From an uncultured Geobacteraceae bacterium (GTDB lineage: Bacteria; Desulfobacterota; Desulfuromonadia; Geobacterales; Pseudopelobacteraceae): a stretch of 64,000 nt of DNA. The position numbers and the translations under genes were made by a program. The notes under the pieces were generated by a model, which saw only the letters and a list, made by a program, of their open reading frames with translations, did not search any database and was not told the DNA's origin. Below are positions 43,458 to 51,774 of this stretch, piece after piece. How positions within the stretch are numbered: position 1 is the first letter of the stretch; each line of letters begins with the position of its first letter. The stretch spans positions 38,194 to 102,193 of the forward strand of contig CAIQWT010000085.1 in assembly GCA_903875605.1 (NCBI GenBank). Direction: 5' to 3'.

Positions 43458-43477
43458 AAAAAGTGAGGAGGTAGTAC

Positions 43478-44404
43478 ATGAGATGCAATGTAATCAAAGT
43501 GATGATGGGATATATTGTTGCAATGTCGTTTGGCTTGGCGGGATGTGGTGGTGGAGGTGGAAGCAGTAGTATTATTAGTTCAAGTTATAAGGGCACAACT
43601 ACCCAGGCTACTGTAACTACAAGCAATGCGAAGGCAGTGTCAGTTGATGCTATACAGGGCGCTCAAAATGTAGCATCAGTGGGAGTTCTTGGTAAAAGTG
43701 TTGCAGAAATTCATGAATCTTCCCCTCAGATACTAACAATTGCCAAGATTCTCGAAGTAAGCGTCAGCCGTGTGTCCCCTAAGGCTGTTGTTGCCAAAAC
43801 AGTTGCTGCAACTGTTCAACAGACAGTATATGGCCACAGTGGTTCGTTTAGTTTTACTATAAATGGCAACGACTCCACGGGTGCATTTTCTGGAACAATT
43901 ACTTTTAATTCTTACGAAGAAAACTCATATGCACCGATAATTTCGGGTAATGTTTCTTTCATTGGAGTAGTAAACACTTCAACGAGCACTATTACAAGTG
44001 TCGATATGTCAATGTCTAATTTACAAGGTGTAATCGGTTCCGATTCATACACCCTTAATGGCAGTATTGCACTAAGCAGCAATGGTATTACAAAAACTCT
44101 GAACATTTCAGCAGTACGCCTTGACAATACAAATAACAATACATACTGGACAAAAGACTTCAGTTTTGTACTCACCGGTAATAGACTGACTATAAAAGGC
44201 ACATACTATGACCATGTGCACGGCTATGTTGTTGTAACGACAGTCACACCTCTTACCGTTTTAACTTATTCGAGTACTCCAACATCAGGGCAGCTACTGT
44301 TCACAGGAAGCAATGGAACAAAAGCACGGCTAACCTATAAATTTTCTGGGTATACCCTAGATGTTGATGTGAGTGGAAACAATACATATGTTTTGATTCC
44401 ATAG
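43478..44404 (+). CDS. Secreted lipoprotein of unknown function
   Basis: A 308-residue protein. Its signal sequence ends in the lipobox LAGC (Cys at residue 23), followed by GGGGGSSS, a flexible tether typical of surface lipoproteins. The body is Ser/Thr/Asn-rich and beta-strand-like (SFSFTINGNDSTGAFSGTITF, LNGSIALSSNGITKTLNISAV), with no recognised domain. An excellent GAGGAGG site precedes ATG 43478. Codon use is AT-rich compared with flanking genes, pointing to recent transfer together with the toxin-antitoxin pair. It is expressed from a long structured leader. Confidence 0.82.
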   Translation: MRCNVIKVMMGYIVAMSFGLAGCGGGGGSSSIISSSYKGTTTQATVTTSNAKAVSVDAIQGAQNVASVGVLGKSVAEIHESSPQILTIAKILEVSVSRVSPKAVVAKTVAATVQQTVYGHSGSFSFTINGNDSTGAFSGTITFNSYEENSYAPIISGNVSFIGVVNTSTSTITSVDMSMSNLQGVIGSDSYTLNGSIALSSNGITKTLNISAVRLDNTNNNTYWTKDFSFVLTGNRLTIKGTYYDHVHGYVVVTTVTPLTVLTYSSTPTSGQLLFTGSNGTKARLTYKFSGYTLDVDVSGNNTYVLIP

Positions 44405-44521
44405 ATGTAAACAATAGTATTGCACCTCAATAAGACATTACAGGAGTTGACACATGACCCTTGTTTTTATGTTTTTATATCATGCAGTCATATTCACACG
44501 TATATAGAAAACACATACATT

Positions 44522-45085
44522 TTATAATTGTACTGTTTCTTTCTCGCACTCATTCAACATATCCTGAATTTCATTCTCCGAAATATCAGGCAAAACAAAA
44601 GCGCCCCTGTCATCTTTCTCTACTCGCGTAATCCCAGGATAGCGTTTTTCCAGTACTTTGATCTCAAGCGACTGCTGTCTGACTGTTGCAAGCAACCTTC
44701 TGTTCTCCGCCTCCAGGTCAAACTTTTCAATGGCACTCCGGATGGCAAATTTCAGATTCAGATCATCCCACGGCTTAGAGAAAAAACGATAAATTTCACC
44801 CTCATTGACCGCCTTCATGGCAGATTCAAGAGTTGCATGGCCGGTCAGCATGATACGAATCGTAGATGAATGGAGTTCTTTTACCTGAGCGAGGAATTCC
44901 GAGCCTTGCATACCCATCATCCGTTCATCTGAAACGACAACCTTGAAATGCGCTTTTGCCATGGTTTCTAGCGCTTCTTCAGCACTTGTTACCGAAATTA
45001 TTTCCAACGGTTCATCAAACAGGGCGCGCTTTAGAGCGGAGAGTACGTTAGACTCGTCATCCACCAATAGAATTCTGTTATTCAT
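44522..45085 (-). CDS. Short response regulator (REC domain with helical tail)
   Basis: A 187-residue protein. The REC domain (residues 4-120) has acidic pocket DDE, phosphoacceptor in VVVSDERMMGM (Asp near residue 52), conserved threonine in MLTGHA and lysine in FFSKPW. The tail is a helix (EAENRRLLATVRQQSLEIKVLEKRYPG) and a short C-terminal segment without an output domain. AAGGAG precedes the ATG. It is the last gene of the signalling array, 29 nt after the REC-GspE gene, and may act as a phosphate sink or a protein-interaction switch for it. Confidence 0.92.
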   Translation of the reverse strand: MNNRILLVDDESNVLSALKRALFDEPLEIISVTSAEEALETMAKAHFKVVVSDERMMGMQGSEFLAQVKELHSSTIRIMLTGHATLESAMKAVNEGEIYRFFSKPWDDLNLKFAIRSAIEKFDLEAENRRLLATVRQQSLEIKVLEKRYPGITRVEKDDRGAFVLPDISENEIQDMLNECEKETVQL

Positions 45086-45114
45086 GGTATGGCTCCTTCA
45101 TAATAGAATTGTTT

Positions 45115-47538
45115 TTATTTTTTTGCTTCCCGCCCTTCGCCGCAGAAGGGGCATATTACCCAGCTTTCTTCAAGCGGCATATGGCAGCTTTTACAACAGT
45201 TATGGCGGAATGTCCCGCAGTGAGGACAGAATAAAAACTTGGAATCGATTTTTTTACTGCAGGCTTCGCATGCCCGCTCCATCTTGACCGTCGGGCCGAT
45301 TACCCTCATGATTTCATCAAGTGTCGTCCAACCGCGCTTGACCTTCTCCAACCCATCTTCCAGAAGAGTACGCATTCCATTGGTACGGGCAAGATTGAGC
45401 AGATCCGTCTCACGGTAGTCCGCACCTATTAGCTGCCGGTAGTCATCGTTCATGACAAACATTTCATAGATGCCGATTCTTCCCCGATACCCGGTATTAT
45501 TGCATTGAGGGCACCCCTTACCGACGGCTACCTCTGTCCCGCAGTAATCAAGCGGCAAACGAAGCAGTTCAAGAGTCACTGCATCGGGAGCGACTCTGGC
45601 AGCACAACCACTGCATATCTTGCGAACCAACCGCTGGGCAATAACTCCCTCCAGAGCCGAGGCCAGGATGTAGGGCTTAATCCCCATATCGACAAGACGG
45701 GTGATTGATGCTACCGCACTGTTGGTGTGCAGGGTTGAAAGAACCATGTGTCCGGTCAGGGCTGCCTTGAAAGCAACATCAGCAGTATCAAAATCCCTGA
45801 TTTCTCCAACCAGAATTACATCAGGATCCTGACGGAGGGTCGCCCGAAGCACCTGAGCAAAAGTAAGACCGATCTTCTCATGAATTGAGACCTGATTCGC
45901 TTCCTCCAGAAAATACTCCACCGGTTCTTCAATGGTTTCAAAATTCTTGTTCGGATTCATCATGGCGGCCAGCAGCGAGTAGAGCATGGTGGTCTTGCCG
46001 CTACCGGTTGGACCGGTAGCAATAACTACCCCCTGCGGCTTGCGGGTAATAATTGTAATATTGCAAAAGTCGTCCTCCAACACGCCCAACTCATCCAGCC
46101 GTTTGATAGCGGCGCTTTTGTCCAGGATACGCATGACAATCTTTTCGCCATTTAATGTGGGAAGTGATGAAACCCGCATATCGACGATACGAGTGCCGGC
46201 TTTAACGGTTATACGGCCGTCTTGTGGACGTCTGCGCTCCGCAATATCCATCTTGGCGAGAATTTTTAGGCGAGAGATAACCGCAGCGTGCAGGTCGGCG
46301 GGAATCTTGATCTTTGTATGCAACATACCGTCGATGCGATAGCGGATAAGAGTGTATTTGGTTTTAGCCTCAATATGGATATCGCTGGCTCCGTAACGAA
46401 TAGCCTCAGAAATAATGGCATTAACAATGCGGATCACCGGCGGTACTTTCGACGAGCCAATCAACTCCTCTACGGTTACTTCCTTTTCTTCTTCATCCAG
46501 AACGATGTCAATTTCGTCAAGCGGTTCAAGATCGCCGAAATCATCCGGATTTTCGTCATCGGTTCTGCTCCAGGCCTGGGCAATCTTGTCGGCAATCTGC
46601 GACGAAGCGGCCAACAGCGGTACCACCCGCAATCCGGTCACCCGCCCGAGGTTGTCACAGGTAATGATATCTGATGGATCAGCCATAGCAACCGACAAAG
46701 TGCTCCCGTCGAGCTTCATAGGCAGCAGACGGCTTTTCTCGCACAATTCACGAGGCAAGCTACGGGCCACATTCTGGGTGACAGCCATCTCACGCAGATC
46801 GACAAACTCGACTCCAAGATGTTTCTGCAGTGCGGCAACGATCTTTGACTCACTCAGAATTCCATTCCTAACAAAAAAATCTCCCAAAAACTCGTTGGTA
46901 TCCTTCTGCGTGCGTGCCAGACCGAGCTCCTGCATGCTGATCAAACCGGCCTTGATCAGAATATCCCCCAGCATGCCGCGGTTCTGCTCAAACAGACCGG
47001 CAAAACTTTTAATCTTCGTCTGCTGCTGACGAGCCAACTCCTTCAAATGACGATTTTCGTGAATCAGAACGTACTGCTGAAGCGCCAGCGACACGGTCAG
47101 TCGCAGATCTTCGTCATTCCACGGCTTGGTAATAAACTTGTAAACTGCACCTTCCTTGACAGCACCCATGATGGAGTTAACATCAGCATAACCGGTCAAC
47201 ATGATGCGGATGGTATCATGATACTTTTCACGAACAGCCTTGAGCAGTTCGGAACCGGTCATTCCCGGCATGCGATGGTCACTGATAATCAGCTGAACCG
47301 GCTGCTGCCCAATTATTTCGAGAGCTTTCTGGCCAGATGTGGCGGTCAGGATGGTGTAGTTTTCTTCCAGAAAGATGCGGCGCAGGGAGTTCAAGACATT
47401 TTCTTCATCATCAACGAACAACAGGGTGAAACCTTGCTCAGCCGACACGGATGTATCCGGTACACTGAACCCCTCTGACGCTTCAGCAGACAATGTCTGC
47501 CCACCCATGCCTTTAAAAAGATCTGCATATTTACTCAT
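45115..47538 (-). CDS. REC-MshEN-GspE/PilB-type ATPase with C-terminal double zinc ribbon
   Basis: An 807-residue fusion. Residues 37-155 are a receiver domain with phosphoacceptor D87 and lysine K138 in TKPW. A helix (155-185) follows, then an MshEN/T2SSE N-terminal domain (about 188-320), whose relatives bind c-di-GMP. The secretion ATPase has Walker A GPTGSGKT (509-516), Walker B ILVGEIRD (575-582), the His box LSTLHTN and tetracysteine zinc site C642/C645/C676/C679. Last come two zinc ribbons (C757/C760/C771/C774 and C782/C785/C796/C799). GspE/PilB ATPases extend pili or power type II secretion. Phospho-control by a fused REC is unusual. It overlaps the kinase gene by ATGA. No pilin, platform protein or secretin is in the window. 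Confidence 0.93.
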   Translation of the reverse strand: MSKYADLFKGMGGQTLSAEASEGFSVPDTSVSAEQGFTLLFVDDEENVLNSLRRIFLEENYTILTATSGQKALEIIGQQPVQLIISDHRMPGMTGSELLKAVREKYHDTIRIMLTGYADVNSIMGAVKEGAVYKFITKPWNDEDLRLTVSLALQQYVLIHENRHLKELARQQQTKIKSFAGLFEQNRGMLGDILIKAGLISMQELGLARTQKDTNEFLGDFFVRNGILSESKIVAALQKHLGVEFVDLREMAVTQNVARSLPRELCEKSRLLPMKLDGSTLSVAMADPSDIITCDNLGRVTGLRVVPLLAASSQIADKIAQAWSRTDDENPDDFGDLEPLDEIDIVLDEEEKEVTVEELIGSSKVPPVIRIVNAIISEAIRYGASDIHIEAKTKYTLIRYRIDGMLHTKIKIPADLHAAVISRLKILAKMDIAERRRPQDGRITVKAGTRIVDMRVSSLPTLNGEKIVMRILDKSAAIKRLDELGVLEDDFCNITIITRKPQGVVIATGPTGSGKTTMLYSLLAAMMNPNKNFETIEEPVEYFLEEANQVSIHEKIGLTFAQVLRATLRQDPDVILVGEIRDFDTADVAFKAALTGHMVLSTLHTNSAVASITRLVDMGIKPYILASALEGVIAQRLVRKICSGCAARVAPDAVTLELLRLPLDYCGTEVAVGKGCPQCNNTGYRGRIGIYEMFVMNDDYRQLIGADYRETDLLNLARTNGMRTLLEDGLEKVKRGWTTLDEIMRVIGPTVKMERACEACSKKIDSKFLFCPHCGTFRHNCCKSCHMPLEESWVICPFCGEGREAKK

Positions 47539-48860
47539 ATTTCACCCTTTATCATCGCCTGCCTCAGTTGCCCATTCTGTGGCAACCGTATGTACACCAC
47601 TGTTCCTGACCCTTCCCGGGAATCTATCTCAATATTTCCACCTGCCGTCCTGACAATCTCCCGGGCCACCGTCAACCCCATTCCGGTGCCGCTACCCACT
47701 TCTCGTGTGGTGAAAAAAGGCTCGAAAATGCGTAACAGGTTGGCAGCTGAAATACCGCATCCGTTATCGGCAATACGGATGACAATTTCGTCGTCAGTAC
47801 TCCTGCTTGATATACATATTTCCAAGCCATCGGTCCTGGACTGAATGGAATTCTGGATGATGTTGAGGAAAGCCTGGGAGAACAGTCCCGGATTACATCC
47901 AACCAGCGGCAAAGGTTGAAGATCTTTCAGAATGACAGCTCCTGGCGGGATCTGCGGTGCCAGCACCGACAGGGTTTGCTCCAATTCTACATTCAAATCG
48001 GCATCTGAATCGCCGCTTTCATCCACATGGGAAAAACTCTTGAAGTCCGCCACAATCCGGGCGATACGATCGGTTCCTTCTATGGATTGCTTCAGCAGTT
48101 CGTACGCATCGTTGATTACATAATCAAGTTTCAGTTCACTCCGTTTCTGTCCAGTTTCCAACTGCAGCTGATGCAGCGGAGTATTGGCTGCAATCTGCAT
48201 CTGGTAAAAATCAAGCATATCTCGCATGCGCTCAAAATAACGAATAAAGGTCACCAGGTTACTGCGGATAAAACCGTTAGGGTTGTTTATTTCGTGCGCC
48301 ATACCGGCAGCCAGGCCACCCACAGCAGCCAGTTTCTCCTGCTGCAGCATCCGGCTGTATACCTTCTGCAGTTCGTCTGTTCGCTCATTCACTTTATGTT
48401 CAAGGGAAAGCGCCAATTCTCGATAGCGTTTCTCTGACTCGACAAGCTGTTTGTTAGTCTCCACCAGTTGATCGTAGGACTCCTGTACAACAGTAGTATG
48501 CATCTCAGTCGTGAGCATTCGTTTGAGATTGTTGGTTACAGTAAGCTGCAGAGCATCGCGGACAAGCAGCGCCAGTTCCGATGCAGCTGTGCAGGCTGCC
48601 GGGTCAAAGACAATCACCAGTGTCCCCTGAGGTTCACCTTCCACAAGAAGCGGATGGCGAATCTCATGAAACTGCTCAAGGTGAGAGTCAGACCCATAAT
48701 TACAGAGCGGCAGCCCATCTTCGTCCAGAATCGCCGCCCACACCGGCCCGGTTTTGACCAGACTGCGCAGCAGCGGCTCTATCTCTGTACGGGAGATGAC
48801 CTCTGACAGACGCCGGTCTTCACCGACAACAAAAGTTACCTGTTGTTTATGTGTATTCAT
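47535..48860 (-). CDS. Histidine kinase with N-terminal unassigned sensor
   Basis: A 441-residue soluble kinase. Residues 1-110 (EIEPLLRSLVKTGPVWAAILDEDGLPLC and HPLLVEGEPQGTLVIVFDPA) look like a small alpha/beta sensor domain I cannot name. A coiled coil (about 125-172) leads to the HisKA domain with phosphohistidine H189 in MAHEINNPNGF. The ATPase has N box NIIQNSI, G1 DNGCGIS and G2 GTGMGL. It overlaps both neighbours by 4 nt (ATGA), sitting between the GTPase and the REC-GspE ATPase, so the latter is the likely phosphorylation target. Confidence 0.92.
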   Translation of the reverse strand: MNTHKQQVTFVVGEDRRLSEVISRTEIEPLLRSLVKTGPVWAAILDEDGLPLCNYGSDSHLEQFHEIRHPLLVEGEPQGTLVIVFDPAACTAASELALLVRDALQLTVTNNLKRMLTTEMHTTVVQESYDQLVETNKQLVESEKRYRELALSLEHKVNERTDELQKVYSRMLQQEKLAAVGGLAAGMAHEINNPNGFIRSNLVTFIRYFERMRDMLDFYQMQIAANTPLHQLQLETGQKRSELKLDYVINDAYELLKQSIEGTDRIARIVADFKSFSHVDESGDSDADLNVELEQTLSVLAPQIPPGAVILKDLQPLPLVGCNPGLFSQAFLNIIQNSIQSRTDGLEICISSRSTDDEIVIRIADNGCGISAANLLRIFEPFFTTREVGSGTGMGLTVAREIVRTAGGNIEIDSREGSGTVVYIRLPQNGQLRQAMIKGEI

Positions 48861-49510
48861 GGCTGCACCTTGAGTATTTCTGACAGAAAAACTTCGCGCT
48901 CTATCCCAAAACGTGCCGTCAGGCCATGACGGGCATTAACTGAGTCAAACGTCAGCCCCAGAACTTCCTGGAAAGTTTCCAGAACGCCCCATCCTTTAAG
49001 AGCTGAAGCCATAATAACCGGCAAACCGGTCGGTCCCCAGGCGCGGCGCACTTCATCTTCAGACACGATATCACTCAGATCGCGTTTATTGAACTGTACC
49101 ACCAGCGGCAGACGCTCGATGGAAAGGCCAACCATGCTCAGATTCTTCTCCAGGTTATCAAAACTCTCAAAGTTTATTGTCATACCGTTGGCCAATGAAT
49201 CCGCCACGAACACCACACCGTCAGCTCTCTGCAGCACCGCCTTTCGCGTGGCATCATGGCGCACCTGGCCTGGCACTGTGTAGACCTTAAGCTTGATTTT
49301 CATGCCGGATGGCGCGACATAAAAGAACGGCAGCAGATCAAAGTATATGGTGCGGTCTTCGGTGGTATCCAGCAGCATCAACTCACCCCGTCCTTCCAGC
49401 GAGAGTTGGTCATGCAGAGTCAGCAGGTTGGTGGTTTTACCTGACAAGGCCGGGCCGTAGTAGACCAGCTTCAGCACCATCCGTTTCTGCTGCTCATCAA
49501 ATTCGATCAT
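48857..49510 (-). CDS. MglA-like small GTPase
   Basis: A 217-residue Ras-like GTPase of the bacterial MglA group. It has P-loop YYGPALSGKTT (GPALSGKT, residues 19-26), the MglA-specific DRTIYFDLLPF segment, G3 as TVPGQ (78-82) in place of DTAGQ, and G4 NKRD (141-144). In Myxococcus, MglA-GTP sets the leading pole and organises type IV pili and gliding. The usual GAP partner MglB (a roadblock protein) is not adjacent. Compared with canonical MglA of about 195 residues, the C-terminus is slightly longer. It overlaps the downstream kinase by 4 nt and follows the HD-GYP regulator by 7 nt. Confidence 0.93.
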   Translation of the reverse strand: MIEFDEQQKRMVLKLVYYGPALSGKTTNLLTLHDQLSLEGRGELMLLDTTEDRTIYFDLLPFFYVAPSGMKIKLKVYTVPGQVRHDATRKAVLQRADGVVFVADSLANGMTINFESFDNLEKNLSMVGLSIERLPLVVQFNKRDLSDIVSEDEVRRAWGPTGLPVIMASALKGWGVLETFQEVLGLTFDSVNARHGLTARFGIEREVFLSEILKVQP

Positions 49511-49517
49511 GGCAGAA

Positions 49518-50825
49518 TCAATCCTCTACGATCTGAACAAAGATGCCATGCGGCGGTGGATTTTTCTTGTAATGGCTGCGGATCATCGCAACCCCTGCGG
49601 TATCCAGAATATTTCCCCGCTGCATAAGCAACACACCGCTGCCACTTTCCACATCCCGAGCCAGGATCATTCCCGGCACCAGACTCATGAATCCGGCTTC
49701 AACTTCTGCCAAAGAACCGGCTTTTTTCCCCTCATAAAAAACCAATTTAACAATACTTTGAAACTTGGCCACCAGTTGCGGGTCAAATAGGGTGCCGGCG
49801 TGATATTTGGCACTCATTAACGCATAATCAGCGCGATTCTGTTCAACAGAGCGGGCAGATTTTTCGATAAAATCAGCAATGGCAATAAGTCGTGCCCCCA
49901 GAGGGATACTTTCACCATGCAGGCCATCAGGAAACCCTCTGCCGTCAAAAGATTCGTGGTGGCTTCGTATCAACGGGAGAATTCCAGCAAACTCTTCATC
50001 CCGGCAGAACATCTGTTCTCCACGAAGGGTGTGTTGACGATATTCACTGACCTCACTTTCAGACATCTCTTCAAGGTGTTTATTCAAACCAAAAGTCAGG
50101 CTGCCAAACTTGCCGGCATCATGCATAAGCGCACCTAAACGGAACGTGGCGACGGTTTCTGCGTCCATTACCATCTTGCGTGCAACATCTGTGACCAAGG
50201 TGCTGACCGTGCGAGCATGAAGAGCATTACGTCCCCCCATAATCTCAAAAAAGCCGTCGAAGGCATGATGGACAAGAGCCATTGGGTTCCTGTCATCGAT
50301 GGATTTCAAAGCCTGATTCTGCTCCCTGATGGTTGCGGTACTCTGCAAGAGACGTTTCTTCAGGTTATCGTTCCACTCCGCCATCTCCTGTTTTTGCTGG
50401 GCGATGATCTCATTAAGGCGACGGTTTTCGGCTCCTTGTTTATAAAGATCAACGGCACCTTTGACCGCTTGGACAAGTTCATCATCATCCCAAGGTTTAG
50501 ATAGATACCTACCGGCGCCACCTTTGTTGATCGCCTCGATAGTTGCACTGATGTCTGAATAGCCGGTTAACAGGATTCGCTGAGCATTTGGGGCATATTC
50601 CTGTGAGCGCCCGAGAAATTCGGCACCGTTCATACCCGGCATGCGCTGGTCAGAGACAATCAGCCCCACATTTTCGAGAGTCTTCAACTTTTCCAGAGCG
50701 CCTTCCCCAGACGAGGCCGTTTCAATGTCAAACTCTTCATCAAGCAGAAGACGCTTCAGTGCTTTTAGAATATTCTCTTCATCATCCACCAGAAGAACAG
50801 TTATGCGTTGCAGTTCATCAGCCAT
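49518..50825 (-). CDS. REC-HD-GYP response regulator with GFP variant
   Basis: A 435-residue RpfG-type protein. The REC domain (residues 7-125) has phosphoacceptor in LIVSDQRMPGM and SKPW. A coiled coil follows, then an HD-GYP domain with LMHDAGKFG and HHESFDGRGFP; the last motif reads GFP in place of GYP. HD-GYP proteins hydrolyse c-di-GMP, and Phe for Tyr occurs in some family members, so activity is possible but uncertain. The C-terminal 90 residues (PGMILARDVESGSGVLLMQRG) resemble the extension of other RpfG-like regulators. It overlaps the preceding HD-GYP gene by 8 nt. Confidence 0.93.
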   Translation of the reverse strand: MADELQRITVLLVDDEENILKALKRLLLDEEFDIETASSGEGALEKLKTLENVGLIVSDQRMPGMNGAEFLGRSQEYAPNAQRILLTGYSDISATIEAINKGGAGRYLSKPWDDDELVQAVKGAVDLYKQGAENRRLNEIIAQQKQEMAEWNDNLKKRLLQSTATIREQNQALKSIDDRNPMALVHHAFDGFFEIMGGRNALHARTVSTLVTDVARKMVMDAETVATFRLGALMHDAGKFGSLTFGLNKHLEEMSESEVSEYRQHTLRGEQMFCRDEEFAGILPLIRSHHESFDGRGFPDGLHGESIPLGARLIAIADFIEKSARSVEQNRADYALMSAKYHAGTLFDPQLVAKFQSIVKLVFYEGKKAGSLAEVEAGFMSLVPGMILARDVESGSGVLLMQRGNILDTAGVAMIRSHYKKNPPPHGIFVQIVED

Positions 50826-51774
50826 TGTCGCGGACCTCCTCGGCGATAGGCCGGAATAGGTCCATCAGATGTGGGTCTAAATGTGATTCTGTCATCTCAT
50901 TCAGGATCTCGAGTGCCCGGTCGAAGTCGTAGGCCTTTCGGTATGGGCGATCAGAATAGAGAGCGTCAAAGACATCAGCAATCGCCACAATTCTTGCTTC
51001 TAAAGGAATATGCTCACCCGATAGCCCGGAAGGGTAGCCTTTACCGTCAATGCGTTCATGATGATAAAGAATGATATTTATGACGGTATCAGACATGCGC
51101 GCCTGAAGTGCAACTTCAGACCCCCAGCGCGGGTGTTGCTGTACCGTTTCAAGGTCGTCTTCCGAGAGGCGGCCGGGAAAATTGAGCAATCCTTCGGGAA
51201 CACCAATCTTGCCGCAATCATGCAGCCAACTACCATGTTTGATATCATTGATACGCTGTTCATCAAGCCCTGCGGCCTGTGCAAGGGCAACAGCGTAACG
51301 GGCAACCCTGTCGCAGTGGCCCTTTGTGTAATGATCCTTCAATTCCACCGTTTGAGCCAAGGAGAGATAAAGTGTTTCATCATTATTCCCCAGGGTCTTG
51401 ATCAACTGATACCTCATCAAAGATTCATCGATAACGCTCATCAGTTCCTGATTATTCCAAGGTTTGGTAACAAAACGATATGCCTCACTTTTGTTGATGG
51501 CGTCAATTGCGATTGAAAGATCGGCGTAGGCGGTCATCATGATGCGAACGGTATCTGGCCTGATTGCCTTGACCTTTGAGAGTAATTCTATTCCGCGCAT
51601 GCCGGGCATCAGATAATCCGATACTACTACCCACACCTCTTCCTGCTCCACAACTTCAAGACCTTCCTGTCCGGAAGCAGCAAATAGAAGGCGAACGTCA
51701 TCCCGCTCCAGATACATGCGCTCGATGGCGTTACGGATAGGCTGCTCATCATCAACAAACAGAACTGTTCTCAT
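50818..51774 (-). CDS. REC-HD-GYP response regulator (probable c-di-GMP phosphodiesterase)
   Basis: A 318-residue RpfG-type protein. The REC phosphoacceptor is in VVVSDYLMPGM, followed by TKPW. The HD-GYP domain is canonical, with LHDCGKIGVPEGLLN, HPRWGSEV and HHERIDGKGYPSGLSG. It should hydrolyse c-di-GMP when phosphorylated. It overlaps both neighbours (8 nt downstream, 4 nt upstream). Confidence 0.95.
   Translation of the reverse strand: MRTVLFVDDEQPIRNAIERMYLERDDVRLLFAASGQEGLEVVEQEEVWVVVSDYLMPGMRGIELLSKVKAIRPDTVRIMMTAYADLSIAIDAINKSEAYRFVTKPWNNQELMSVIDESLMRYQLIKTLGNNDETLYLSLAQTVELKDHYTKGHCDRVARYAVALAQAAGLDEQRINDIKHGSWLHDCGKIGVPEGLLNFPGRLSEDDLETVQQHPRWGSEVALQARMSDTVINIILYHHERIDGKGYPSGLSGEHIPLEARIVAIADVFDALYSDRPYRKAYDFDRALEILNEMTESHLDPHLMDLFRPIAEEVRDNG

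Larger units (their letters stand above)
42853..43477. other. AT-rich 625-nt intergenic region with inverted repeat, promoter and structured leader
   Basis: No convincing gene lies here. The region is distinctly richer in A and T than its neighbours. It holds a 12-bp inverted repeat (43010-43081), a sigma-70-type promoter (43150-43178) and a structured leader (43332-43457) in front of the lipoprotein gene. A 127-codon open frame from 43186 begins at GTG, lacks a ribosome site and overlaps the lipoprotein out of frame; I reject it. Confidence 0.6.

Noticed and set aside
43361..43477. GEMM (c-di-GMP) riboswitch in the lipoprotein leader
   Set aside because: The conserved aptamer core and tetraloop-receptor sequences are absent; only the pairing described as a finding is present.
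43186..43569. A 127-codon + strand frame before and into the lipoprotein gene
   Set aside because: It starts with GTG without a ribosome site, right at the predicted transcript start, and overlaps the well-supported lipoprotein out of frame; the translation has no domain-like composition.
44454..44507. A 17-codon frame starting ATGACCCTT with CAGGAG 7 nt upstream
   Set aside because: The ribosome site is good, but the peptide is too short to support and no gene follows it on the same strand.
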